A program made the translations under genes and the position numbers. Of a stretch of DNA of 64,000 bases, positions 42,673-55,600 are shown in pieces. Origin of the DNA: Helicoverpa zea (Eukaryota > Arthropoda > Insecta > Lepidoptera > Noctuidae); assembly GCF_022581195.2 (NCBI RefSeq), contig NC_061482.1:9052001-9116000 (forward strand), written 5' to 3'. Position 1 is the first letter of the stretch. Each line of letters starts with the position of its first letter. Under the pieces are notes generated by a model, which searched no databases, was not told the DNA's origin, and saw only the letters and a program-made list of their open reading frames with translations.

Positions 42673-43737
42673 TCATAACATTAATATAACCGCGATAAAT
42701 GCCGTAAAAGTAGTATTATTTAAAGGAGACTTTATATTTGGTGAGTAAAAGAATGCAGTGCGTAACTTACTTCTATAATATTAGCATCATAATGTAATGT
42801 AATATTTATGGCAAATATAAACCTGATTAATTTGTTTTATTGAATACGATAATTTTAGGAACTACAAGACCAGTAAGAAAAATTCTTTCAGTGTTAGGAC
42901 TTCTGAAGCAAGGTCTAGGCTATAATATAAAGATATATTATACGAGTCCTGCATAATACAGGAAACATTTCCTCCAAATTTCAAGTGTCTGTAACCGGAG
43001 ATGCAAACTAGGTACTTATGCGCTGATCCGTCAATCAGTCAGGACAAGGTATCTATTACATACATAAATACTCTCCTAGGTCCTATGAACAGATAGGAAT
43101 AAAATCTCACAAAATATTTTTACCAGGATACCTATTACTACCTATTTTAAAACTACAGTAGTTTTTAAATTATACCTACTTATACCAATCTGAGAACAAT
43201 TGGCTTTTTTAAAAATTATTTTCATAAATGTCAACCGTTTATGTTTTGTCACGAATGATGTATATCTATTATGCATTGAATATTAATCACCGAAGGCTAT
43301 ACAAGCTATCAAAACATTAATGTCCATGAATCCTCTATCAAACGTTAATGCTGACATGTAACTAAACTCCCCACTATCCGTCACAACGTGGTTCATAATT
43401 GGGCGTCTGTTGTGGGATGACCACTCGGCGTGGCCCTTTCATAACTATTAACAAGTAGCAAGTTAGCCCCTCATCGCCATAGACACATGTATGGTTGGCG
43501 TGAAGTTAAGTGCAGAGCCGTGTAGTGGCGCTCGTACGACAGCCTGACGGATGGCGAAGTGGGGCCACGCCGCATCTTGCGCGGCCCATGTGAACCCTCC
43601 ACAACGACATACGAAACTTACCTAGGCACCTACTTGCTGATATAGCTGCTATATAATTGTCATTGTATTGTTTTAAATAACATACAGAGGTGCACTTCGA
43701 AGAGGGTTTGAAGTTAGTAAGGAGTTTTATAACATCA
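42673..43737. other. Intergenic, no gene recognised
   Basis: Mostly AT-rich. A GC-richer block at about 43390..43610 has no ORF or repeat partner here and could be regulatory. Confidence 0.35.
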
Positions 43738-44045
43738 TTAGCTTTTGTCCGCGGCTTTGCTCGCGTTAAATTTAGGGAAACACAATTTCCCTTTGCTTCT
43801 ACTTTAGTAGAATTGGAGATCTTTTTCTGTGCACCGATATTAAGCTTTTTAACTTTTTAGCTTTCAAACTTCTACCCCCCATTTATAGAAGTGGGGAGTT
43901 AGAAAGGGATAAAAAGTAGTTTATATCATGCAAAATACCATCAACCATTAAAAACCATTAAAAATCACATCGATTCGTTGCTCCGTTTTGCCTTGAAAGA
44001 CTGATACACAAGCAGTCATACCCTTTCACATTTATAATAATTATT
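43738..44045 (-). mobile_element. Helitron-like short element, degraded
   Basis: Read on the minus strand it ends CGCGAGCAAAGCCGCGGAC, AAAAGCTAA then T, a CTRR-type terminus with a small hairpin, as in the clearer copies. The start, near 44045, has a TAATAATTATTATAAATGTG-like leader. The boundaries are uncertain. Confidence 0.45.
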
Positions 44046-46429
44046 ATGGAATCCAAATTCTATTTGAGATTAACCAATTTGAAAAAAATATCCTTTCAGT
44101 AGTTACCTAATTTTCACCTTTACTGAAATAAGCTCATAAGCAATTGTCATATCCGTAGCACTACAATAGATTTTCGCAGATCGCAGTGCACATCCGTAAT
44201 GTCCTGCTCGATTCACGCTCCCCCGCATCCAAAGTGGTAGAGCGTGCCGCTGAAGCCTACAATGCACAATCTAAGCTTTAGTCAGGAAACCTTACTTTGT
44301 ATCTATGGACTGGTTGCATCCAATCTCACAAAGTATACACACATTCAACGTGTTGAAATCATGTCAGGTATGAACGAAAATAGAATGACTATTTTAAATC
44401 ATAAGTTGTTATGATGGGACTTATTGTTTTTTTTGAAGATAATTATTAATTTCAGTTCGTACGAGAATGCCCATTTAATTTTCGGTTTAAAGATATTTTA
44501 TTTATCGGAATTTACATACAGTTTACTAAAAATGAGACTCAAAGTGCTTAGGTACTTCTAACTTAATTCATTACACCTCCAGTTATATAATGCAAGTTAC
44601 TGATAGATGATGTGATGTATGGTTTTAGTAGGTAAGTATGCATAATTTATGTCCGTGCGCAACAGTCGGGACGGATGACTAGTTTAAATTATGACTAGAT
44701 TAACTTATCTACAGTTAGCGCATTATCTAATTGGATTCATACAGAAGGAGTTTTCCAAAATAACAATTTAAAAAGTGGTCTACTATTTTTGTGTGGAGGC
44801 CATATCGGATGAATGAAAATAAATCAGTACCTATAGCATGTTTATCAAGTAATCACTCAGGGTTGTCGCGAACTCGACGTATTGACGGCTCTATCTGGGA
44901 GCAGGCGATGCATGCGCGGTCTGCAAACACCTATCGCCCCATCCCCAGCGAGCAAACGCGTGCCAAAATTTGATAAAGTCCTCAGTTCATGTTTAATCAT
45001 ACGACATTAAAGGCGAATGTACACAGTTAGTGTGTCGGGAACGCGCGATCACTACCGTCCATTATCATTTCACATCAGCCCGCAGAGCTCTCCGTGGTCT
45101 TGTTGATTGACTGTTCAGACGTTTGTTTGTTTATCCCTTCAATGGCATATCTACTTTGTTGCGACCTAATTAGTATGTTGCTTTGTGTATGACCAAATTG
45201 GGTTTTTATTTATTTTATGTCCTGTTATGTACCTAACTTATACCAATTGGTACATACAGGTACTTTTATTAGGTACATGTATCGAATTATGTAGATATTA
45301 GGTACTGAAAATTATTAAAAAAAGAACTAATTTACCCTGTGCGAAGAGCAAGTTAGACAATTATAAAAAAAGTTGGTTGACACATTGAAAATCAACTCTT
45401 TTGCATTAATTAATAAGGTATTTAATAAAAAAATGAACCATTTATTCTGACCCTTCATAATTTTTATATTAGAATTAAAATTAAAGGCTAGAGTTTTTTT
45501 ACTGTATTGGCGAGGCAATTAGAAACAGACTACAAAATATTAAAAGTTCCCCTTGCAATGGGAATGTGTCGCCAACAACGTCGACCCATTCGTCACACGC
45601 CGTCCTGACAATCGTACGCACGCTCTTGGTGCATTTTAAATAATGTTTCATAACGATTAATTGACACTCGTGTTCTATTAATTATTTTGTATATCAGGAC
45701 TACAAACTACCTAGTCAAACTAAATTAGAAAGTTTTGGGGTTTAAAACAGTAGGTAGGTTCTATTGTGCCGGTACAGAACCAAGTAGTAGGTATGCTGAG
45801 CATACTTAGTTGTTGATTGTTAAATTATGAGTAAAATTTTGGAGCGTTGGATTTTTGTCACTCTTTCACAAAACTGCAGTAAATCTTAATGAGGCACAAT
45901 ACACATACAACAAACACACCTACTTAGGTATAGTCTTCTTTTCATGCGGGTGATTGGAGTAGCTACTACGGGTTGCAGTTTCAGCTGTAACTGCAGAGAA
46001 AACTAGTACCTTTATTAAGTATAATATTATAAAATATCACATCACATTCACAAAGAGTATAACTTTGATGAACTTACATACCTATGGAGGTTGCGGACTG
46101 TTCACAATAAAGTAAGTCGCGGACGGATTTTTACTACAAGTAGGTATAATCGGTAATGGTATTGAATCGTGTCACGCCAAATCGACTGAAAGGACGTGAA
46201 TACAATATACCTACATTATATGTGATACAGTAGTAAAAAATTCAATAGTAGACGCATGATGTTTTCAGGATAAGTATAAACATCAACTGACTGACTCTCT
46301 ATCGGTCGAATATCTTCACTGATGAAGTCGAATTGAATTTAATTCTTACCATTGAAAACTGTAGTTTGTCTGTAAATGATTCGTTAACGATTTTTTTATG
46401 AATTCTGTCATTTTCATTCTTATAATAAA
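44046..46429. other. Intergenic, no gene recognised
   Basis: AT-rich with frequent GTAGGTACCTA-like motifs. No ORF longer than about 60 codons has recognisable content. Confidence 0.4.
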
Positions 46430-46633
46430 CTAACTTCTGCCAGCGGTTTCACCCGCATCCCGTAGGAACCTCTGCACGAACCCGGATAAAAAGTAGCCTA
46501 TAGCCTTCCTCGATAAATGGGCTATCTAACACTGAAAGAATTTTTCAAATCGGACCCTACTGGTCCGATTTGAGATTAGCGCGTTCAAACAAACAAACAA
46601 ACAAACTCTTCAGCTTTATAATATTAGTATAGA
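46430..46633 (-). mobile_element. Helitron-like short element (204 bp)
   Basis: On the minus strand it starts A then TCTATACTAATATTATAAAG (TC at 46633) and ends GCAGAAGTTAG then T (46430), TTAG in place of CTAG. The hairpin GCGG-GTGAAA-CCGC precedes the end. Internal GTTTGTTTGTTTGAACGCGC and CAGTGTTAGATAGCCCATTT blocks are hallmarks of an abundant lepidopteran repeat. Confidence 0.65.
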
Positions 46634-47467
46634 TAATATGATCAATGATTATTTTTATTATGACACTTTTGTTTTTATAGAAATGTTCTTTCTTCTTATG
46701 GTTTATTACCTGATCGTTGTGATCTCAGTGCCGAAAGATAATCTTTCTCATTAATAAAACTTATAATTATTATAGAGTAAGTTCTAACGTTAAATATCGG
46801 AATGTAGGTACCTAAGAATTACAGTGGACAAAAGCCATTTTATTCCTGTTTATCGTAAAAAGCTATAAATAAAATAATTATTTATTACCATTAGTTTCTG
46901 ATGTGCTTTTAGTAACGTTAGGTAGGTAAGCATTATGATTGTAGCGACAACGATTGCTTTAATACTAATCAAACAATAATAGGTAGCTATACATATTTGT
47001 AGTAAAATAAATCCAAATAAATTAATACTTAAAATAATTGTAGCGTTATTAATTTAAGGTTACATTTTTAATGAAATGGGAGGGTAAACGCAGTTCATTA
47101 GTAGCCTGGCGCTAAAGCAACAGTCGTAAAAATGAAAAAGGGAGAAAAGGGATTTCACAAAGCCGAGCTCAATTTGGATTCAATGAGCCGCGAATTGGTA
47201 ATGCTAAACGCTCCGAGAGGGCTTAGATATCCCTACTAAACATAGTTACGTGTGGGTAGATACATAGCTTTACTTGTTATGTCGGTGTTTTGTGTCTACT
47301 GCTATTGCAACTCTTCCTGTATTAGGTATTGACTATGAATTTGTAATTGTTTATGTCACAGAGTGAAAACACCCTTTGAAGAACCTACTAAAAAGAAAAT
47401 AATTGGTGTGTACAATCTCAATTATGTTTATGCAAAGTCACTTCTAAACTGTATTATTTAACTTAGA
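46634..47467. other. Intergenic, no gene recognised
   Basis: AT-rich, no ORF or repeat I can support. Confidence 0.4.
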
Positions 47468-47700
47468 TGCTGTTTTTTTTTGGAGGAAAAGGAAATGCCA
47501 CTTAATGGCGAACGCCTATTTGTCAGAATCCACCGTGGCGACCGCGGCTTTAGATTTTTTATAAGGAATTGTAAATCTAGCACACCTTTATGCGCGGCGA
47601 ACTGGTCATATGGGCCGGATCTGGAAGAATCACAGATATGACATTTGGCAATTCGATTCCTCCGACGCGGTGTCACCGCGGTCTTTTTTGACAGGGGTGC
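47468..47700 (-). mobile_element. Retroposed fragment (LINE tail or SINE) abutting the Dong/R4-type element
   Basis: A T run at 47472..47481 marks a minus-strand poly-A tail; a GC-rich body runs to about 47700, where R4-type coding starts. No target duplication found. The first 20 or so residues of the downstream open frame come from this fragment, not from the R4-type protein. Confidence 0.5.
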
Positions 47701-49803
47701 TTTCACCAAAAGTCCATTAATTGCAGAAGTCATACATAAACACATCACAACAGACAATAATATTCTTGCAGAGGAGCAAAAAGGATGTCGCAAGCGCAGT
47801 CAGGGTTGTAAAGAACAGTTAATAGTAGATTCAATAGCAATGAAAATAGCCATTTCTAAGAAGAAGAATATAAATACAATGTATATAGATTATAGGAAAG
47901 CATTCGATTCAGTTCCACACAGCTGGCTTCTTAATGTTCTACAACGATATAAAATACACCCGCAAATAATCCATTTCCTTGAAAGCTCAATGCAAAATTG
48001 GTCCACAACATTAAAAACAATCGGACCCACGACTACTACTACAAGTGAAATTCCGATACGCAGAGGCATCTTCCAAGGGGACGCACTTAGCCCCCTATGG
48101 TTTTGCCTTGCATTAAATCCGCTCTCCCATATGCTGAACAAGTCAAAACTCGGTTACACTATTGAAGCACCACACAAACACACAATTCTCACTCACCTCA
48201 TGTATATGGACGACATAAAACTTTACAGTGACACTACACACTCGCTTCATCGTCTTGCAGACATCACACAGTCTTTCTCGAATGACATACATATGGAATT
48301 CGGAATAGACAAATGCAAAACCTTCTCTGTCAGTAACGGTAAAGTCGTCCAAAATAATTACACCCTAGATTCAGGCAACGTAATTGAACCCCTAGAACCA
48401 CATGCATCATACAAATATTTAGGATTTCAGCAAGCTAGACAAATCAATCAGAAAGAGACCAAAGTAAACCTGAAAAAGAATTTTAAACACCGTCTTAATA
48501 TTATATGCCGATCACAATTAAATTCACGCAATGCTTCGAAAGCAATCAATAGTTACGCTATTCCTATCCTTACGTACTCCTTTGGGATAATAAATTGGTC
48601 CCAAAGTGACCTAATTAGTTTGCAACGCACCATAAACACAACCCTGACAAGCCACCGAAAGCATCACCCAAGATCCTGTGTGCAAAGAATGACTTTACCG
48701 AGACGTGAAGGCGGACGGGGTATTATAGACATAGTCAATCTGCATAACAAACAAATAACAAATCTCAGACAATATTTCTACCACCATTCACAACAATCAA
48801 CGCTACACGACGTTGTAACATTAACAGACAATCACCTAACTCCACTCAATTTAGCAGACCGAAACCCACAAAAAAAAGAGAAGATTACGGACGTTAAAGA
48901 AAAGATTGCCGCTTGGAAGCAGAAGTCTCTACACGGACGGCACTACCACGATCTGCAGCAACCACATGTCGACAAACAAGCGTCGAACGCCTGGCTGCAG
49001 CGTGGCGAGCTATTCCCTGAGACTGAGGCTTTCATGATGGCAATCCAGGACCAAGTCATCGATACCCGCAACTACCAGAAGCATATAATGCGGGTCCCTA
49101 ACCTTCTCACAGACACGTGTCGACGCTGCCACTCAACCCCCGAAACCATACAACATATCACGTCTGCCTGCAGATCACTGGCACAGACTGACTACAAACA
49201 CCGACATGACCAGGTAGCATCCATAGTACACCAGCACCTTGCACATAAACTTAAATTCATAGAAAGGAAAACTGCATATTACAAATACAAACCGAGCACA
49301 ACATTCGAAAACAATAGCCACAGACTATATTGGGACAGGACCATCATTACCGACAAGACTATACACTTCAACAGACCCGACATTACATTATTTGATAAAA
49401 ATAACAAAAACGCTTACCTTATAGATATAGCCATCCCAAATACCCATAACGTCCAACCCACAATAGCCGATAAACTAACAAAGTACCAAGATTTAGCAAT
49501 AGAACTCAAACGTCAATGGCAGGCACAAACTATACATATAGTCCCGATAGTTATATCATCAACGGGGGTTGTGCCAAAGAGCCTTAAACGCAGCCTAGAC
49601 CTACTACAGATCCCACAATACATAACCCAAACAATCCAGAAAGCCGTTATACTTAACACATGCCGAATCACGAGAAAATTTCTCACTACATCTTCTGTTT
49701 CATCTACCTACTGTATCACCTAAACCCCTGATCACGCTTGGCTAAGGCCCGTGTGACCAGATTCTTCTACCCCCACCAGGGAGAATAAAAAATATAACAA
49801 GAA
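47701..49803 (+). pseudogene. Dong/R4-type LINE, 5'-truncated, RT and restriction-like endonuclease
   Basis: The open frame (stop at 49723) encodes about 670 residues of this element. RT motifs are present: EEQKGCRKRSQGCKEQL, DYRKAFDSVPHSWL, RGIFQGDALSP and catalytic MYMDD. The C-terminus carries the CCHC motif CRRCHSTPETIQHITSAC and the restriction-like endonuclease signature RPDITLF...IDIAIP, features of R2/R4-group elements rather than AP-endonuclease LINEs. The N-terminal DNA-binding part and first RT blocks are missing, so it is truncated though open. The 3' UTR ends in an A-rich tail followed by an AAT run at about 49803..49820, matching the reported preference of Dong for TAA repeats. 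Immobile as it stands. Confidence 0.85.
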
Positions 49804-49820
49804 ATAATAATAATAATAAA
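49803..49820. repeat. TAA/AAT microsatellite at the 3' end of the R4-type element
   Basis: About five AAT units between the tails of two convergent LINEs. Likely the target sequence of the R4-type element. Confidence 0.85.
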
Positions 49821-49830
49821 CTTGTTTATT

Positions 49831-49960
49831 AATGGCAACTAGGCCCAAACTGTGTTAGTAACAACAAAACTTAGAATTATGTTAGTAAAAGAAATAATGG
49901 CAACTAGGCCCAAACTGTGTTAGTAACAATAAAACTTAGAATTATGTTAGTAAAAGAAAA
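49831..49960. repeat. Two tandem copies of a 65-bp unit
   Basis: AATGGCAACTAGGCCCAAAC starts at 49831 and again at 49896; the copies differ at very few positions. Lies in the 3' UTR of the minus-strand LINE. Confidence 0.85.
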
Positions 49961-49984
49961 AAGAAAAAGCGACAATATATCAAA

Positions 49985-51945
49985 TTACGGTCTTCTGACC
50001 AGCACTTTCATTACATGAGACAACCAAGGATCGTCATACTTCTCAGATAATGTTTTCAGTATGTTGTTCGAACTAGACCGCGCTCTGGACAGTGTGGAAT
50101 AGATCTTCTTTCTCATTATCGCGTGAAAATCGTCAGTATGCGTAGAGGCAAACATACCTGACGCACTACAGAAACGCGGCAGTCCCAACAACATCCTGAA
50201 ACAGTTATTATACTGCACACGCAGGGCGTCAAGCGATCGTTTAGTATGTCTCATCCACAGACTGCTCGTGTAGAAGGATTGGCAGTAAGATTTAAATAGT
50301 GTAATTTTAACCTCCTTACTACAACGAGCGAACCTGTGAATCAACATGTTGCCACGTACCGCCAACGCCCTGCGTTCCCTGTCAATATCTACTTCGTCTC
50401 TGAGATCCGAGGTAAGGAAGTGTCCCAGGTATTTAAATGTATGTACCCTGGCTAACGGTAATCCATTTAAAGTTAAGACCGGATTTTGCGGCACTTTCCC
50501 ATCTGCCGTCTCAAAAACCAAGTATACACTTTTTTTCACATTGTACACGAGGCCCAGACTATTGGCATATCGCTCACACACACGTAACAGCTTCCTGACT
50601 GCGCCAGCTGTTGGGCCCAGCAGTACCATGTCGTCTGCGTAACTAAGATTGTTAACGCAAACATTGTCAATCCAGCATCCGACACGCATACTGCTAAGCT
50701 CAGCAATCAGCCCATTTATATACAGGTTGAAGAGCTTTGGCGAAGACAACCCACCCTGTCTCACTCCACACTCCAACCTGTACGCCTCAGACAGAGTATC
50801 ACCCCAACGAACAAAATTCAGCTGGTTATTATACCAATAACGAAAGACGTTTAAAAGATCACGCGGAAAACCTGCTTCCTTCAACCTCTCCCATAAGACA
50901 TCATAGGCCACAAGGTCAAAAGCCCTGGAAAGGTCAAGGAAACAGGCATATATGGGGGTACTTCTGTCTGTGTAATATTGGACAGTCTGCTTGAGGCTAA
51001 GAATTGCACTTTCTGTAGATAAATTGGGTCTAAACCCAAACTGTGCATCTGCTAAATGTAGGATTTTGTCTATTTCTTGGTCAAGCAGACTGTCCAATAC
51101 TTTAGCCACTACGGTGGCAAGCGATATAGGTCAATAGTTAGAAGGATCAGAGATATCCCCAGTTTTATTCTTAATTATGGAAACCACCACTGTTTTCATC
51201 ATATCTGCAGGTAAATAAGAATGGCTAATGCAAAGCTTAAAAAGCATAGCCAGCAGCCTAGGCAAATGCACTCCCGCATATTTTAAGTGTTCGATACTGA
51301 GGCTGTCATGTCCCGGTGATTTGCCTCCACGCATTTTATTGATCACGCTAGCAACTTGTTTAGTGGAAAATTTAGAAAAACACTCACCATGACACTCCTC
51401 AGCATCTATACTCCTTTTAGAAGGTCCCAGTGGCGATGACACAACAAACCGATCCCTGAACATACTGGCAATATCCTTCCCCACATCACAATTTCCTATA
51501 CTCACAGGAAGACCCGGTTTAAGATTGAGTCTATTGGTAGCTTTCCAGAACTGTGAAAATTTTTTTGACGACCTATGTGTTGCTAAAATGTCCATTTTAA
51601 TTTGGTCTTGATGTTTCTGGCACCATTTAACCTTTCCTCGAAAAACTCTTTGGGTCTCTCGCATTTTTTCCCATATTGGACCAGATTGGGGTTTGTTATG
51701 TTGTATCCATATCTGATGACTTAACCGAGCCTCCCTGTGGGCCCCGTGCACATGCTTATTCCAACCAATGACACGACATTTTCTTGGAACCAACTTGTGC
51801 TCAGAGGTCTGAACAGCCGACTCAGATAACACTAAAGTAATTTCATCATACAGCGTGTCCAACCTTTTCTTGTGCTCAAGATTGTTGCACATTTTATCAG
51901 CACACATTACAAAATCCTCAGGGATCAATCATCAATCATCATTAA
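49985..51945 (-). pseudogene. 5'-truncated LINE reverse transcriptase with one nonsense codon
   Basis: Two open pieces, 51928..51131 and 51130..49985, are in the same frame and separated only by TGA at 51131..51133, where the related element at 20517..22101 has CGA-type Arg (SNYRPISLA). A single C-to-T change at a CpG explains it. RT motifs: DAQFGFRPNLSTES, FLDLSRAFDLV, GVRQGGLSSPKLF, catalytic LSYADDMVLL. The endonuclease is absent, so the copy is 5'-truncated near 51945. Its tail faces the R4-type element. The clade is not resolved; it belongs with AP-endonuclease LINEs by relation to the copy at 20517. Confidence 0.83.
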
Positions 51946-52199
51946 GTTGTCAGGAATTCAGGCTGTATTTTAATATTTTTTTTTTAATAATAATTCGGCC
52001 TTTGAAACGGTTAAGCTTTGAATCTACAAACCGAGTCAAGATCGCAGATTGTGTAACTAAAAGTAACCCATGTCTCATTTTCCCTCTTGTGATTTTGAAT
52101 AGTAGGAAATCGCAGGGCTGCCTAACAAATCGGGCCTATGGCTTAGTGGTGTTTACACTGTCTCGGTTTAGAGTGGCGGCAATATAAAGATGATCGGTC
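51946..52199. other. Spacer, nothing recognised
   Basis: No ORF or repeat I can support. Confidence 0.4.
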
Positions 52200-52640
52200 G
52201 ACACGCCACCTCATGTATAATGTGCATACAAATTGAAGTAGGTGGCTGTGTGCGGGCGGGTGGGTAGTGAAGACGCGACACTGACGACTCGACTAGCACA
52301 TCCTTACGATAAGAGTGGAGAGAGGAGGAGGCTATAGGACACGTGTCCGCCCAGCGAGCGTCGCGACGCGCCCGACCCCCGCGTCCTACACGTGTAAGTG
52401 AACGGTGAATCTTGCTCACTCCGCTCTCCTACGAGCCCGACTACGAATTCGGCGTCGTTCGGAGTTTGTTCCGCTCTATATTTACATGAAACGAGAAAGA
52501 TTTTTGTATTCGATGTAGACAAACCCAGTTTCCGTTTTGCGCTGTAACAAGGAATATTCTCATATAAGTCCGCCTCACTTTTGCATCAGATACGAGTTTT
52601 CTCTCGCTGTTTTGCGCTGATGTCAACTTTCTTGGTGGGG
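52200..52640. promoter_or_regulatory. GC-rich block with two E-box palindromes; possible promoter or first exon
   Basis: CpG-rich against AT-rich surroundings, with a G-rich/C-rich alternation at 52250..52400. GGACACGTGTCC (52337..52348) and TACACGTGTA (52387..52396) are perfect palindromes around CACGTG, 49 bp apart, the E-box bound by bHLH factors. Open frames here show no domain. Direction unknown. Confidence 0.35.
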
Positions 52641-55600
52641 TTGTACTTTACAACTTTTATACTTATTTTTTCTTTAACAATAGTTCCGAAGTTGCTGGTT
52701 GCTATTTAGTTTACTACAACTCCTCTTTACATAAAATCATGCCCGAGTAATATTAAAGTTAGCACTCTGTTCTACTTTTTTTCCTATTAGGCATAGTACC
52801 AGTCCTTGGGAACTTTATAGAAATTGAACTTTGCCTAACTAAACATATTGCTTACTGAAATGAGTTAGTATCTAAGTTTGTCAACAGACGGGTCGAAAGA
52901 ATATCTAGGTACACTTTTCAGGATTCTGATAGAATGGCGAGTTTCGTGAAAGACAGTGAGTGCTATATTTGTCACATTAAGATTTACAATACAATGTTAT
53001 ATATACATCTTTGACCGGCTTAGAAATAGGAAGTTTGTCCTCTCTCTGTTTGACCTGTATGTATGTATGTTTATGCGCGATTATCACAAGTTTGGCTAAA
53101 CAAATTTTCATCAATCTGCCTGATGGCTTCTGAAGTGATATCGTTAAGCTACGACTGCTGAAGTCATATTTATTGTATCAAAGAATGTGTTCTAAAAATG
53201 ACATACCTATTACATTAATTTACTGTTTTTATAATAAGGTAGACAGTCCACTTTTATTTTCAGTCCACTTGAAAATAAAAGCGGAAAAAGAAAATAATTC
53301 TTGATTTACAGGTAAAAGAAAAATTTGTCAAAATTAAGAATTATTTGGTGTTAATATTTTTTTTTATAAATCAAGTGTGAAATAAGTAGGTTTTCTTAAA
53401 GCAGTTTATACTTTTCACATTTTCATTAGCTTTGGGTAATTTTGAAGAACATACCTCAACTAATAATTATAATTAATAAATAGTAATGTAGGTACAACAA
53501 TGATTTCATAAAAAAGAAGTCACAAAAAAACTATCGTTTATTTGAGTTCAAAATTATTTCTAAATTAATATTTCCATACCCCAAGCTGTCTGTTCTCATT
53601 ATGCGGCTGAAAGATCAAGGCTGTAAACTTGCATTCACGAAAAAAACCATAGATTCACAATTTATTATTGTTTATATGTGCCAAATGAAATCGTAAGTAA
53701 ATACATAAGTTGTACTGATAACGTGTAGTTTATAAACTATAAAGATTATTATTAAAAAAAAAGACTAGTAAATTCCTTTTCAGAAATATTAAAACCTAGT
53801 GTAGTGTGGGAGGGCGAGTGTGATTCGAACTGGTCCATTTTATCTATTAGTTAACTCCTACTGTTAAAGTTTACACTCCTTTAAATGTAAGTACTTACTA
53901 TAAATACGTTATCTGAACCAGTTTTTGAAGCACCTCAACACTCCTTATAAAATAATTCCCTCTTGTATGGCTCCTTATGTAATAATAACGCTTTTAGTAC
54001 ATTGAATTCTGTGATGTTCGCAAGGAAGCCTACACGAGTGTTTATATTAACATACAAAGTTGCTCCCTATTCGAAAGGAACCACCCTTTAAGGGTGGTGT
54101 TATTAGTATAAGCAAAAGACATAAAGTTCCCCCTTCTGGTAGACGTGGTGTGCATACAATGGAGTTGGCATTGATTTTGAGTTAAATATCACCCCTTTGC
54201 CGCCGTGATGCATTGTTGTACATCTAACGTGTACAAACATAGTGACATGAATTATTGTTACTGGTTCTTTTATCTCTTTCATTGGCGTCATTAATCAGCT
54301 ACAGAATATGCGTTTGATGGCTGCTCCTGTGGTGTGAGCAGCCACGCCAATGCTTTGTATGAGATGTCCGGAGAATTGCTTATGTTAGAATGCTCTGAGA
54401 TGCTAATTTATGTGCTTTCTTTTAGTTCGATGTATATAAACTTAAATATTTTTATACTAAGAAATTGCAACCAAAATCTATTCGTTTTTTTAACTTGGTT
54501 TCATAATTATGGGCCAGGTACACAATGATACATATAATTACACCGTAAACGCTTGGCATCAAATCTATTTAGCATCCATTTCAAAACTGTCATCGCGTCA
54601 CAAAAAGGATGCCAGTAATATGACATTCAAGAGGCTTATAAGCAAGCTGGTTATTGTCAAAGGGGTACACCTGAACAAACTCGGTTAACGTCAAAGAGCA
54701 GATTTTAACAGTTTGTGTTTACAGATTAGTATTGACAAACTGAGCATAAAGCAGGTAATCTTCTATAGGATATAATGCTGCAAATCCCACCGGATGTGAC
54801 AAGGATGCGTAGCTTTCCATAAGATCGAACATTTAAGATAGATTTTATTTCAAGTTGATAAACAAACTTGAATGATATTCAATGTGCAGAAATTGAAGTT
54901 ATATTAAGTACAAGTAATTACGTGCCGTAATTAGGTACTGGGGCTTCTGCAAATAATTTAGTAGTGGTACCTACCTAGGTACGTAGGTCACCAAAACAAT
55001 CACTTTCGGAGATGCAATAGATCAACTAGCGATTTTCTCATACATATATTCCTAAAACCATGATTTCAAATTGTGAATAGGTTAAGATCTTGATTGTTAT
55101 CAATATATTTAATTGTGATGGTATTTTATTTATGTTAAAGCAGTGTAGACTTAGAGACACGATAATTCACAAACGTCTTTACTTAGGTTTATTTTATTCG
55201 AATAGATCCATCTTTATTTGTTGTACAACCTAAGTCCTAAAATTGTCTGTAAATCAAGAACTATAATTACTATAATCCACACAGTTGCGATACGAAACAC
55301 ACTCGTAAATATAATTCATAAGTAAAAGAAGCCTTTATTTAAATTCCCACCCGTTAAAAGTACTTAACGTGGCATGGAATGTCGCAATGCCAAAATCCCA
55401 CAGGCTTACTTAGTCAACTCCGCAGAACAAAAAAATACAATATGTTCACGGCGCTTTGTCCTTTTATTCATATTTAATCTCTAAAGCGTCTACAAAAAAA
55501 CAATGATTTCACGGTACAGCATTAACGCATGTAGGCATAACAGAGAGGCGAACCAACCCAAAGTAAATACAAGACCATATATTAAAATGTTGTCAATCCT

